Below are positions 9,180-17,130 of a stretch of 64,000 nt of DNA, piece after piece. The notes under the pieces are model-generated. The model worked only from the letters and a program-made list of their open reading frames with translations, did not search any database and had not been told where the DNA came from. Both the position numbers and the translations under genes were made by a program. Location: NCBI GenBank assembly GCA_028276475.1, contig JAPYWH010000003.1, positions 1 through 64,000 of the forward strand. Reading direction: 5' to 3'. Origin of the DNA: Thermocrinis sp. (lineage in GTDB: Bacteria; Aquificota; Aquificia; Aquificales; Aquificaceae). Numbering within the stretch: position 1 is the first letter of the stretch; each line of letters starts with the position of its first letter.

Positions 9180-10408
9180 GGGTGATAATACTTTTGCTTT
9201 TGGTTTTGGGTTTTGCGGGGGCTATTACCTTAGAGCAAGCCCTTGAGCTTGCCAAAGAGAAGGCAAACCAGATAAGGCTCTCAGAACTGGACATAAAAAA
9301 GGCGGAAGAAGAGATCAAGAGGGCAAGGGCTAGCATTCTACCACAGGTAAGCGTCTCCTACAACTACACCCACTTTGGGCAGGACTTAGCCTTGGGGTTC
9401 ACGCCCCACAACAGACAAAGCGCAGTCCTCCAGCTGAACCAGACCATCTTTAACAAACAGGTCTTTGAACTTATAAAGCTGGCAAACATCCAGAGGGAAC
9501 TTCAGAGCCTTATCAAAGAGGATGTGCAAAGAACATTGGAAAGTCAAGTGAAGGACCTATTCTATGGACTCTTATACAGAAAGGCAATTATAAAGCTTCA
9601 AGAGGAGAACGTTAATTACTGGGAGGAAAACTACAGAGTGGTCTCTGTCAAGTTTTCTGCGGGGGTGGTGCCTAAGGTGGAGCTGTTGAGGGCACAGTCC
9701 CAGCTTGAGCAGGCAAGGTCCCAGCTTGAGCAGGCAAAGGCGGATTATCTGAAAGCTTTGGAGAACTTCAAAGCCCTTTTAAAGCTTAATGGAAATGTGG
9801 AGCTGGAGGGCACACTGGAGCTAAAAGAGTTTAGTCTCAAGGAGGAGGAGCTCTTGCAGGCTTTAAAGGAGAAAAACTCAACCCTCAGGGTATCCAAGAA
9901 GGCGGTGGAGTTGGCACAGGGCACGGTGGAATTAAAAAGGGCACAAAACTTTCCCACAGTAAACGGCTTTGCCAACTATCAGGTATTCACGGGCAAAAGG
10001 TCTCCCGTTGGAGATACCGAATGGCTAAAGGGCTACTCCTTTGGAGTGAGCATCAACTACCTGATCTTTGACGGCTTTTCAAGGAAAGCGGAAATATCGG
10101 AGGCGGAGTTGGACCTTCTCAAACAGAGGGAGAACCTGTTGCAGTTAGAGTATGACCTTAGGGCAAGGTTAAGGGGCACACTACTTTCCATAAATTCCCT
10201 TCAGACTCAAATAAGGGCAGTGCAAAGTTCTTTGGAGTTTGCCAAGGAAGGCTTAAGGCTATCCACTGAAAGATACAAGCTGGGGGTGGGCAGTCAGTTG
10301 GAGCTCTTGGAGGCAAGGGCGAACTACAACAATCTCTTGGCAAACTACTATCTTCTTCTTTATCAGTATAACTCCTCCTTGGCAAGCTTGGAAAGGCTGA
10401 CCCAATGA
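9176..10408 (+). CDS. TolC-family outer membrane efflux protein (first copy)
   Basis: A 410-aa outer-membrane channel protein. A signal peptide (MRVIILLLLVLGFAGAI) precedes two repeats of the TolC/OEP fold, with long coiled-coil helices (for example SQLEQARSQLEQAKADYLKAL) and short barrel segments. It should form a trimer that docks with the adaptor encoded just upstream. Start GTG overlaps the adaptor stop, and the stop overlaps the TetR start (ATGA), so the four-way arrangement looks like one transcript. Confidence 0.9.
   Translation: MRVIILLLLVLGFAGAITLEQALELAKEKANQIRLSELDIKKAEEEIKRARASILPQVSVSYNYTHFGQDLALGFTPHNRQSAVLQLNQTIFNKQVFELIKLANIQRELQSLIKEDVQRTLESQVKDLFYGLLYRKAIIKLQEENVNYWEENYRVVSVKFSAGVVPKVELLRAQSQLEQARSQLEQAKADYLKALENFKALLKLNGNVELEGTLELKEFSLKEEELLQALKEKNSTLRVSKKAVELAQGTVELKRAQNFPTVNGFANYQVFTGKRSPVGDTEWLKGYSFGVSINYLIFDGFSRKAEISEAELDLLKQRENLLQLEYDLRARLRGTLLSINSLQTQIRAVQSSLEFAKEGLRLSTERYKLGVGSQLELLEARANYNNLLANYYLLLYQYNSSLASLERLTQ
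9697..9738 (+). repeat. 21-bp tandem duplication inside tolC
   Basis: The unit GTCCCAGCTTGAGCAGGCAA occurs twice head to tail, 21 bp apart, encoding SQLEQAR then SQLEQAK. One unit equals one heptad, so it adds one turn pair to a coiled coil without breaking the frame. The near-perfect identity suggests a recent slippage event. Confidence 0.85.
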
Positions 10409-10986
10409 GTGTTGCCAGGGAAAGGCTCCTTGAATCCGCAAAGAGGCTCTTTTCTCAAAAGGGTTATTACGCCACCAGCGTGGAGGACATTGTGGCGAGC
10501 GCAGGGCTCTCCAAAGGCGCCTTTTACTTTTACTTCAAAAGCAAAGAAGAGCTCTTTAAAAGTTTGGTAGAGGAGATGCATTTAAACATTGTGAAAAGGT
10601 TGGAGAATTTTTTGGAGAGGGAATTACCCTTAGAGGATGCCCTGATTGAACACGCCAAGGTCTTTTTGGAGGACATATACCAAAACAGGCATATAGCCCA
10701 GATTTTTCTTTTCCAACTGGTGGGAACCAATGAGGAATTTAGGGAGCTTTATTACACCAAAATAGCCCACTTGAGGGAACTGTTAACTAAAATGGTGGAT
10801 AGAGCTATTCAAAGGGGAGAGATAACCTACAAAAACGCAGAGAATATAGTTAATTTGTATGCGGGCTTTTTGAGAATGTTGGTGCTCGAGTATGTTTTTA
10901 GGGAAAGGGAGCCAGATTTAGAGAGGGTGAAAAGCTTAGCCCAAGAAGGTGTGAAAGTGCTCTTTAGGGGGCTAAAAAATGCTTAG
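10405..10986 (+). CDS. TetR/AcrR-family transcriptional repressor
   Basis: A 193-aa one-component regulator. The N-terminal helix-turn-helix is canonical (AKRLFSQKGYYATSVEDIVASAGLSKGAFYFYFKSKEELF), and the rest is an all-helical ligand and dimer domain. Its position inside the efflux operon, with start and stop overlapping both tolC genes, indicates that it controls its own transcript, most likely at the palindrome at 8095-8108. The ligand is unknown. Confidence 0.93.
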   Translation: MSVARERLLESAKRLFSQKGYYATSVEDIVASAGLSKGAFYFYFKSKEELFKSLVEEMHLNIVKRLENFLERELPLEDALIEHAKVFLEDIYQNRHIAQIFLFQLVGTNEEFRELYYTKIAHLRELLTKMVDRAIQRGEITYKNAENIVNLYAGFLRMLVLEYVFREREPDLERVKSLAQEGVKVLFRGLKNA

Positions 10987-12247
10987 AATTTTTGTTTTTT
11001 TGATGGTTCTGATCCACCAATCCTGGGCAATTGGTCTTTCTGAGGCTATTCAAAGGGCTTTGGAGAAAAACCCGGAGCTCTCAGCCCTAAGGCAAGAGCT
11101 AAGGTCTGCAAATCTATCCCTCTCCGCAGAGAAACAGCTCTTTCTGCCCGAGTTCTTTTTTACATACCGCTACACCTACAACTTTGAGAAGCAGACCTTC
11201 AGCATACCCATCTTTAGTGGGTTGCAGGTGGAAAGTGCTAAAAGGTCTTATCAGACTTTTCAGGCGGGGCTAAGATATACGGTCTTTGATGGGTTTGCCA
11301 GAAACTTCTCCGCTGCCTTGGCAAGTTCAAACCTAAAAAGCAAGGAATTTTTACTGAAAGAAAAGGTGGAAAGCCTGAAGTTTGATGTGATCTCCGCATA
11401 CATGGATGTGCTCTCCGCAAAGGGGGTGGTCTCCGCCATAGAGAGCCAGAGGTCTGCGGTTTTGCTTCAGGTTCAAACTGCGGAAGCTTTCTATCAGAAG
11501 GGTCTCGTTGCCATAACGGATGTTTTGCAGGCAAAGGTGCGTCTGGCGGAGGTGGAAAGAGACCTAAGAAAGGCGCAGGGGGATTACAAGATTGCCCTGG
11601 CAAACCTCTCCAGACTTTCTGGCATACCCGAGGAAGAACTTTTAAACTTGGAAGAGCCAAGGGTAGAGGTGGATGTTAGACCTTTGGAGTTTTACTTGCA
11701 AAGGGCAAAGGAGAGAAACATTCTCAAGGCCCAAAGGCAAGCTATAGAAGCCTTTAGGGCACAAAGGGGCATTGCCAAGAGCCAGTTTTTCCCAAAGCTC
11801 TTTGTGGAGGGAGTTTATACCTACTCCGACCAAAATCCCAACATTAAACCAAAGGGTGTGTTTGGTATTGTGGGTGGCGTTGCCCTGAGCTTTCAGGGTA
11901 TAAGACCTTACTATCAAGAACTCTCCTTTGGTGCTTTGGAGCTGAAGGCACAGAAAGAGTATGAAGACCTCTTGGATAAGGTCCAGCTTGAGGTAAAGAG
12001 GGCTTACGAGGAGCTGTTGGTTGCCCAAGACAACCTAAAGGTTGCCCAATCTGCCCTGGCTTTTGCGGAGAAGTTCTTTGAGCTTTCTAAAGAGCAGTAT
12101 GCCAACCAGATAATAAGCCAGAGGGAGCTTTTGGAAGCGGAAGCCAGCTTAACCAGGGCGAGGGTGGATAGGGTAATTGCCTACTATCAGTTCCTTAAGC
12201 AGTACTACAGGCTTTTAATAGCCTCCGGGCTTGGGTTAGAGCCATGA
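10979..12247 (+). CDS. TolC-family outer membrane efflux protein (second copy)
   Basis: A 422-aa second TolC-like protein with a signal peptide (MLRIFVFLMVLIHQSWA) and two OEP repeats (AIQRALEKNPELSALRQELRSANLSLSAEKQLFLPEF and later PYYQELSFGALELKAQ). It is clearly diverged from the first TolC rather than a fresh duplication. Its place directly before the EmrA/EmrB genes suggests that it is the channel for that pump. It overlaps both neighbours. Confidence 0.9.
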   Translation: MLRIFVFLMVLIHQSWAIGLSEAIQRALEKNPELSALRQELRSANLSLSAEKQLFLPEFFFTYRYTYNFEKQTFSIPIFSGLQVESAKRSYQTFQAGLRYTVFDGFARNFSAALASSNLKSKEFLLKEKVESLKFDVISAYMDVLSAKGVVSAIESQRSAVLLQVQTAEAFYQKGLVAITDVLQAKVRLAEVERDLRKAQGDYKIALANLSRLSGIPEEELLNLEEPRVEVDVRPLEFYLQRAKERNILKAQRQAIEAFRAQRGIAKSQFFPKLFVEGVYTYSDQNPNIKPKGVFGIVGGVALSFQGIRPYYQELSFGALELKAQKEYEDLLDKVQLEVKRAYEELLVAQDNLKVAQSALAFAEKFFELSKEQYANQIISQRELLEAEASLTRARVDRVIAYYQFLKQYYRLLIASGLGLEP

Positions 12248-13365
12248 AAAAGACTTTAGGCGTAGCCCTTTTGGTGCTTATAAGTCTTCTTTTTGTTGTC
12301 TATGCGGTGCGGTGGGTCAAGCACAGGATGGAATATGCAGTTAGCGACGCGGTCTTTGTAAAGGCAGACCAGATGGCAACCTTATCCTTTCAGGTCTCTG
12401 GCAGGGTGATAAAAATAAGCAAAGATCTGGGAGATTTTGTGAAGGCGGGCGAAGTGCTGGCGGAAATTGAACCGGAGGATTACAAGCTTCAGGTGGAAGC
12501 CTTGGAGGAAAAGATAAGGTCTCTCAGAGCCCAAAGGTCTGCCTTGCAACTTGAGATAAACAGGGTATCAAAGGAACTGGGTTTGGGTGTGGAAAGCTCC
12601 TCTTTAGCTTTTGAAGAGCTTGCAAAAAGGGAAGAGACCCTTTTAAGTCAAAAAAGGGAGGTTGAAGCCCAGTTGGAGCTTTTGAAAAGGGACAGGGAGA
12701 GGTTCAAGGAGCTTTTGGATAAGGGTCTAATTCCTCAAAGAAGGTACGAAGAGATAGACACCAACTATAGGGTGATGCTTGAGAGGAAAACAGCCTTAGA
12801 AAAGTCCATAGAGGAGGTTCAAACTGCCAAAAGGAGGGCTATGGTGGGTGTGAGCACCGCAAGGACCTCTCTGGGAAGGGTTCAAGAGCTTCAAAAACAG
12901 TTGGAGGTTTTGGATGGGGAGCTTTCCGCCTTAGAAAGGCAGAGAGAGTTAGCCCAGAGAAACCTTGAATATACAAAACTTACTGCACCCTTTGATGGGG
13001 TCGTAGCCAAGAGGTTCATAGGCGTGGGGGATTTAGTAAGACCCGGTCAGCCCGCCTTTAGCGTTATGAACTTAGACAGCCTTTATGTGGAGGTGCTCTT
13101 AGAAGAGACAAAACTAAAGGGTGTGCAAAAGGGAAGCAAGGCTTATGTTAGGCTTGATGCCTACCCGAGCTTGGTTCTTGAGGGAGAGGTGGAGGAAATA
13201 AGCCCGGCTTCTGCTGCCACCTTTGCCTTGGCTCCAAGGGATGTTTCTGCGGGGGAATTTACCAAGGTGGTTCAGAGGATTCCCGTTAAGGTCAAGCTAA
13301 AAAACGAGGACAAAAAACTCCTCCGGGTGGGCATGGGCGGAAGGGTGGAGATCAGAAGGCAATGA
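12244..13365 (+). CDS. emrA: EmrA-type membrane fusion protein
   Basis: A 373-aa HlyD/EmrA family adaptor with a single N-terminal membrane anchor (VALLVLISLLFVVYAVRWV), first lipoyl half (VSGRVIKISKDLGDFVKAGEVLAEIEP), a long coiled coil (residues about 80-235), second lipoyl half (LTAPFDGVVAKRFIGVGDLVRPGQPAF) and a beta-barrel. It should couple the EmrB permease to a TolC channel across the periplasm. Starts with ATGA overlap after tolC and ends with a 4-bp overlap into emrB. Confidence 0.92.
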   Translation: MKKTLGVALLVLISLLFVVYAVRWVKHRMEYAVSDAVFVKADQMATLSFQVSGRVIKISKDLGDFVKAGEVLAEIEPEDYKLQVEALEEKIRSLRAQRSALQLEINRVSKELGLGVESSSLAFEELAKREETLLSQKREVEAQLELLKRDRERFKELLDKGLIPQRRYEEIDTNYRVMLERKTALEKSIEEVQTAKRRAMVGVSTARTSLGRVQELQKQLEVLDGELSALERQRELAQRNLEYTKLTAPFDGVVAKRFIGVGDLVRPGQPAFSVMNLDSLYVEVLLEETKLKGVQKGSKAYVRLDAYPSLVLEGEVEEISPASAATFALAPRDVSAGEFTKVVQRIPVKVKLKNEDKKLLRVGMGGRVEIRRQ

Positions 13366-14912
13366 CGGAAGAAAAGCCACTTCATGAGAGCCTAAGCACC
13401 GCCCAGCGGGTTTTTTTGACCTTTTCTTTGATGGTGGGGGTGTTTATGGCTATTTTGGACACCACCATCGTGGACATTATAGTGCCAAAGATGATGGCAC
13501 CCTTATCCACAGACCTCTATGGGGTGCAGTGGGTGATCACCGCATACATGACCGCTGCAGCCACTGCCATAATGCTGGTAGAGTGGTTGGAAACTAAGGT
13601 GGGGTTAAAGAGGGTATTTACCGCCGGACTCTTTTTGTTTACCACCTCTTCCTTTTTTGCGGGCAACGCCCAGAATTTGGAGTGGATGATCACCGCCAGG
13701 GTAGTTCAGGGTTTTGGAGAGTCCCTAATAGTTGTCAGTGCGGAAGCTATGCTCTTTTCTGCCTACGCACCAGAAAAGAGGGGGCTGGCGATGGGGATTT
13801 ATGGCTTGGGTGTTAGCTTTGCACCCGCCCTGGGTCCTACTCTTGGTGGATGGATCGCAGAACACATAGACTGGCGGTGGGTCTTTTACATAAACATTCC
13901 CATAGGCATTCTCAACTTTCTGGGTGCCATGTTTTTCCTGCCCGACTACAAGCCCAAGCATACCTTTAGGTTGAACTTTGTTTCTTTTTTCTTCCTCTCG
14001 GTGGCTACCGTTTCACTGCTTATAGTTCTCTCAAAGGGTCAGCAGTTGGGATGGTTCTCTTCCGAGCTTATTGGCTACATTACATTTCTTTCCGTGGGCT
14101 CTTTTTTTCTCTTTGCCCTTTCTGAACTTTTATCAAAAAACAGGCTGATAGATTACTCCATCTTTCGTATAAAAGAGTTTGTGGTAGCCTTTTGGGTTTA
14201 TTGCTTTGTGCTTGGCTTTTCCATGTATCAGGTTTTTTATCTTCTGCCCTTATACTTTGAAAGGCTTAAGGGTCTTACCACCTTTCAGGCGGGACTGCAC
14301 ATACTTCCCTTAGCCTTAGCCATAGGTTTGTTTTCTCCCGTAGCAGGGTTCATAAGCGACAAAAAGTCCAGCCTTTTACCCTTGGTTATTGCCTCTGCTT
14401 TATACCTATACTCGGTCTTCTTTATACTTTCGGACTTTAACTATTACACACCTGCCCTTAAGGCCGCTTTTCTTTTAGTGCCTTTGGGCATAGGCATGGG
14501 CTTTTTCTTTGCACCTGTTACCAACCTGGCACTTAAGAATTTGGGTGCTAAAACCACTCTGGGTGTTAGCCTTATGCACTATATAAGGTTTGTGGGTGGT
14601 TCCTTTGGCACCGCCTTGGCTACCAACGACCTTCAAAAGTTTATGGCGGAAAGCTACGACAGAATGGTGGAGCTTCAAAACTACCAAAGGGCTTGGTCCT
14701 TTTTGGAAACCTTAACCGAGTGGGGAGGCTTAACAGAGGAAAAGGCAAAGTATTACCTTCAGTCTATACAAAGCCTCTATGCCCTCTCAGACAGCTTTGA
14801 AAGGACTTTTTTTAATGCGGGCTACTGGGCTCTATTGGGAGTTATTCCCATACTCTACCTTCTTTATCAATCCAAAAAGAGCCTAAAGCCTTCCATGAAT
14901 GAGAGGGCTTGA
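13362..14912 (+). CDS. emrB: EmrB/QacA-type MFS drug:H+ antiporter (DHA2)
   Basis: A 516-aa inner-membrane transporter with about 14 predicted transmembrane helices. DHA2 features are visible: the motif LDTTIVDIIVPKM in helix 1, a motif C-like stretch GLGVSFAPALGPTLGGWIAEHIDWRWVFYINIPIG and the motif A-like loop GFISDKKSS. With EmrA and the second TolC it should form a tripartite exporter of hydrophobic compounds. The 3' end overlaps the convergent radical SAM gene by 46 bp. Confidence 0.93.
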   Translation: MTEEKPLHESLSTAQRVFLTFSLMVGVFMAILDTTIVDIIVPKMMAPLSTDLYGVQWVITAYMTAAATAIMLVEWLETKVGLKRVFTAGLFLFTTSSFFAGNAQNLEWMITARVVQGFGESLIVVSAEAMLFSAYAPEKRGLAMGIYGLGVSFAPALGPTLGGWIAEHIDWRWVFYINIPIGILNFLGAMFFLPDYKPKHTFRLNFVSFFFLSVATVSLLIVLSKGQQLGWFSSELIGYITFLSVGSFFLFALSELLSKNRLIDYSIFRIKEFVVAFWVYCFVLGFSMYQVFYLLPLYFERLKGLTTFQAGLHILPLALAIGLFSPVAGFISDKKSSLLPLVIASALYLYSVFFILSDFNYYTPALKAAFLLVPLGIGMGFFFAPVTNLALKNLGAKTTLGVSLMHYIRFVGGSFGTALATNDLQKFMAESYDRMVELQNYQRAWSFLETLTEWGGLTEEKAKYYLQSIQSLYALSDSFERTFFNAGYWALLGVIPILYLLYQSKKSLKPSMNERA

Positions 14913-15760
14913 TGGTATTCCTTTTGGGTTATCCTCCTGCTAAGTTCTGGATACTTCCAAGCCATGTAAGATGGGTAATACTGGTCCATCACGTTCACAG
15001 CCATGTTTTTAGACAGAGAACCCAAAAACTCCGCTACCTTTTCGGTTCCCGCGAGCCCATTGGGAAGCACCAGGTGCCTTACAAGAAGCCCTCTGATGGC
15101 TATTCCTCTCTCGTCAAGGATCAGGTCTCCCACCTGCCTGTGCATTTCTCTTATGGCAGTCATGGCAACCTCCGGGTAGTTTTTAACCTTTGAATACCTT
15201 CTGGCGATCTCTCTGTCTGCATACTTCAGATCCGCCAGATATATATCCACTATACCCTCTAAGAGCCTCAAAGATTCTAAGCTGTCAAAGGAGGAGGTGT
15301 TATAGACTATGGGTAATCTAAAACCCTTCTTGACCGCAAGGTAGAGGGCAGAGAGTATCTGAGGCACCACATGGGAGGGAGTCACCAAGTTCAAATTGTG
15401 GCATCCCATTGCCTGAAGCTCCAAAAATATTTCTGAAAGTTCCTCAGGGTTCACCTCCCTCCCTTCTCCCAACTGACTTATCTGATAGTTCTGACAATAG
15501 ACGCATCTCATGTTGCAGTAGGAGAAAAATACCGTTCCAGAACCTCTGTAGCCCCTTATGGGCTTCTCTTCTCCCCTGTGAGGAAAGTAGCTGTCCACTA
15601 TGGCGTTCTCTCCCGTTTTGCAAAAACCAAGCTCCCCCTTAAGTCTATTCACTCCGCACCTATGAGGACATACCTCACAGCTTTCCAAAAGAGACAGAGC
15701 CATTTCTATTCTTTCTTTCCATTGCCCTTCTGTTAAGTTGAGGTACGAAGGATAAACCAT
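14867..15760 (-). CDS. Radical SAM protein, PflA/PflX-like
   Basis: A 297-aa protein with the radical SAM cluster motif CNMRCVYC, so it should bind a [4Fe-4S] cluster and S-adenosylmethionine. Extra cysteines near the N-terminus (CEVCPHRCGVNR and GFC) resemble the uncharacterised PflX group of pyruvate-formate-lyase activase relatives. No glycyl-radical enzyme lies nearby, so the substrate is unknown. It converges with emrB with a long overlap and is followed upstream by tRNA-Gly on the same strand. Confidence 0.85.
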   Translation of the reverse strand: MVYPSYLNLTEGQWKERIEMALSLLESCEVCPHRCGVNRLKGELGFCKTGENAIVDSYFPHRGEEKPIRGYRGSGTVFFSYCNMRCVYCQNYQISQLGEGREVNPEELSEIFLELQAMGCHNLNLVTPSHVVPQILSALYLAVKKGFRLPIVYNTSSFDSLESLRLLEGIVDIYLADLKYADREIARRYSKVKNYPEVAMTAIREMHRQVGDLILDERGIAIRGLLVRHLVLPNGLAGTEKVAEFLGSLSKNMAVNVMDQYYPSYMAWKYPELSRRITQKEYHQALSFMEGFRLFLD

Positions 15761-15780
15761 AGATTAAAAGTTATTCCAAG

Positions 15781-15852
15781 AGCGGGCGACGGGAATCGAA
15801 CCCGCGACCTTCTGCTTGGGAAGCAGACGCTCTACCACTGAGCCACGCCCGC
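15781..15852 (-). tRNA. tRNA-Gly (anticodon CCC)
   Basis: Minus-strand cloverleaf: acceptor GCGGGCG paired with CGCCCGC, D-arm GGCTCAGTGGTAGAGC, anticodon loop TTCCCAA with anticodon CCC, and T-arm GCGGGTTCGATTCCCGT. The discriminator is U, as usual for glycine. The 3' CCA is not encoded. It lies about 20 bp upstream of the radical SAM gene on the same strand. Confidence 0.97.
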
Positions 15853-15876
15853 TCACCCTCTCAGAGCTTGATACAA

Positions 15877-15911
15877 CTTGCATTTTCTTGCAAGATATTG
15901 TATATTATAAT
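15877..15911 (+). promoter_or_regulatory. Promoter of the HU gene with overlapping inverted repeat
   Basis: TTGCAT (15878-15883) and TATATT (15901-15906) are 17 bp apart; a second possible -10, TATAAT, is at 15906-15911. The -35 lies inside a perfect inverted repeat CTTGCA-TTTTCT-TGCAAG (15877-15894), which could be an operator. Confidence 0.6.
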
Positions 15912-15941
15912 CCACTCAAAACTTTGAAAGGAGGGACAAAC

Positions 15942-16214
15942 ATGACCAAAGCAGAGCTTGTTACTGCCATAGCCAAAGGAGCGGGCATAACCAAAAAGCA
16001 AGCAGATGCGGCCCTCAAGGCTGCAGTGGAAGCGGTTTCAAATGCCCTCAAAAAGGGAGAAAGGGTAGCCATTCCGGGTTTTGGAATATTCAGCGTGCGT
16101 GAAAGGGCTGCCAGAAAGGGTAGGAACCCCAGGACCGGCGATGTGATTGACATTCCAGCAAGGAAGGTGGTTGTTTTCAAGCCTGCAAAGGACATGAGGG
16201 AAGGGGTAAAGTAA
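15942..16214 (+). CDS. hup: HU family DNA-binding protein
   Basis: A 90-aa histone-like protein that binds and bends DNA as a dimer. It shows the HU/IHF signature GFGIFSVRERAARKGRNPRTGDVIDIPARKVVVFKPAK covering the DNA-contacting arm, after two N-terminal helices (MTKAELVTAIAKGAGITKKQADAALKAA). The track ORF starts at 15816 inside the tRNA; the real start is ATG 15942, placed 7 nt after a GGAGGG ribosome-binding site. An intrinsic terminator follows. Confidence 0.96.
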   Translation: MTKAELVTAIAKGAGITKKQADAALKAAVEAVSNALKKGERVAIPGFGIFSVRERAARKGRNPRTGDVIDIPARKVVVFKPAKDMREGVK

Positions 16215-16224
16215 AACTTCTTTT

Positions 16225-16254
16225 GGGGAGATGGTCCTCCCCCTATCTTTTTCT
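16225..16254 (+). terminator. Intrinsic terminator after hup
   Basis: GGGGAG-ATGGTC-CTCCCC forms a 6-bp GC-rich stem, followed by CTATCTTTTTCTT. It lies 10 bp after the HU stop and only a few bases before the rsmE start, so rsmE is expressed by read-through or by a promoter I cannot see. It is the only clear intrinsic terminator I found in this window. Confidence 0.75.
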
Positions 16255-16257
16255 TGA

Positions 16258-16962
16258 TTGGACAGATTTATAGCCACTAAGAGGATTAGCAATACGCTGA
16301 TCATAGAGGGGGAGGAGCTAAAGCATATATTTGCAAAGAGGATAAAGATAGGTCAGGAGCTTGAACTCTTTTTTGAGGATAAGCTTTACCTTTGTTCTCT
16401 TGAAAAACTTACCCAAAAAAGCGCCCTCTGCATTGTAATAAAAGAGCTTGAACTTGCTACACCCTTACCCTTTATAACCCTTTACCAGTGCGTGCCTGTA
16501 GAGCTAAAGACAATGGACTTTATAGTGGAAAAGGTCAGTGAAGTGGGTGCATACCGCTTGGTGCCGACCCTATCAAAAAGAAGCTTTCAGGACATCCCGA
16601 CCATAAACAAAAGAATGGAAAGGTGGAAGAGGGTAGCCCTTTCTGCCTTCAAACAGTGCAAAAGACCAAAGCCCTTGGAAATTGGACATCCCACAAAGCT
16701 TGAGGAATTAAGGGCGAACCATGATTTGAACCTTCTGTTGGATAACTTTGGGGGAGAAAAAAGCCCGAAGGACCTGAATTTAAAGGGAGTAAAAACAGTA
16801 TCCTTGGTGGTGGGTCCGGAGGGAGGGTTCACCAGGCAAGAATCGGAGCTTTTGCGCAAAAGAGGGTTCATACCCATAAAACTTTATCCTCACATCCTAC
16901 GTTCAGAAACCGCCGCACTGTTGGGCGTGGGGCTTATTATGAACCTTAGCACTCCATCTTAG
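16258..16962 (+). CDS. rsmE: 16S rRNA (uracil-1498-N3)-methyltransferase
   Basis: A 234-aa SPOUT methyltransferase that methylates U1498 of 16S rRNA with S-adenosylmethionine. An N-terminal PUA-like domain (residues about 1-70) precedes the knotted catalytic domain with VVGPEGGFTRQE and LRSETAALLGVGL. The start is TTG just after the HU terminator and no good Shine-Dalgarno is visible. Its last 17 bp overlap a degraded minus-strand gene. Confidence 0.9.
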   Translation: MDRFIATKRISNTLIIEGEELKHIFAKRIKIGQELELFFEDKLYLCSLEKLTQKSALCIVIKELELATPLPFITLYQCVPVELKTMDFIVEKVSEVGAYRLVPTLSKRSFQDIPTINKRMERWKRVALSAFKQCKRPKPLEIGHPTKLEELRANHDLNLLLDNFGGEKSPKDLNLKGVKTVSLVVGPEGGFTRQESELLRKRGFIPIKLYPHILRSETAALLGVGLIMNLSTPS

Positions 16963-17130
16963 CCCGTATGTTTGAGGTTAAAGTATCTCTGACCAACTCT
17001 GCGATGGCTAAGGCTTTGCTTTTTGATTCTCTAAATGCAAGCGTCCTATAACTCAGTCCAAGCATAGGAATAACCAGCAGAAAGTCAAGCCCAGCAACAA
17101 CCAGACCCTAATGGTTAGCCTTCTTTCCAT
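16946..17130 (-). pseudogene. Truncated, frameshifted N-terminus of a membrane sensor-like protein
   Basis: Directly after flgG (TAATG overlap, with a GAGGAG ribosome-binding site in the flgG 3' end) a minus-strand frame begins [17 protein letters not shown] and stops after 25 codons. A second frame, shifted relative to it, continues VVAGLDFLLVIPMLGLSYRTLAFRES and then KSKALAIAELVRDTLTSNIRAKMEC before stopping. Together they read as one hydrophobic N-terminal anchor plus the first helix of a DUF3365-like or chemoreceptor-like sensory module, broken by a frameshift and cut off at about 60 aa. The family assignment is tentative. Confidence 0.5.

Noticed and set aside
11238-12028. Minus-strand ORFs of 140 and 128 aa within the second tolC
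   Set aside because: Antisense frames with unusual residue composition (Pro-rich) and no supporting promoter or family.
15816-15941. N-terminal extension of the HU ORF (track start 15816)
   Set aside because: It lies in tRNA-Gly and the promoter. ATG 15942 has a clear GGAGGG ribosome-binding site and matches the family start.
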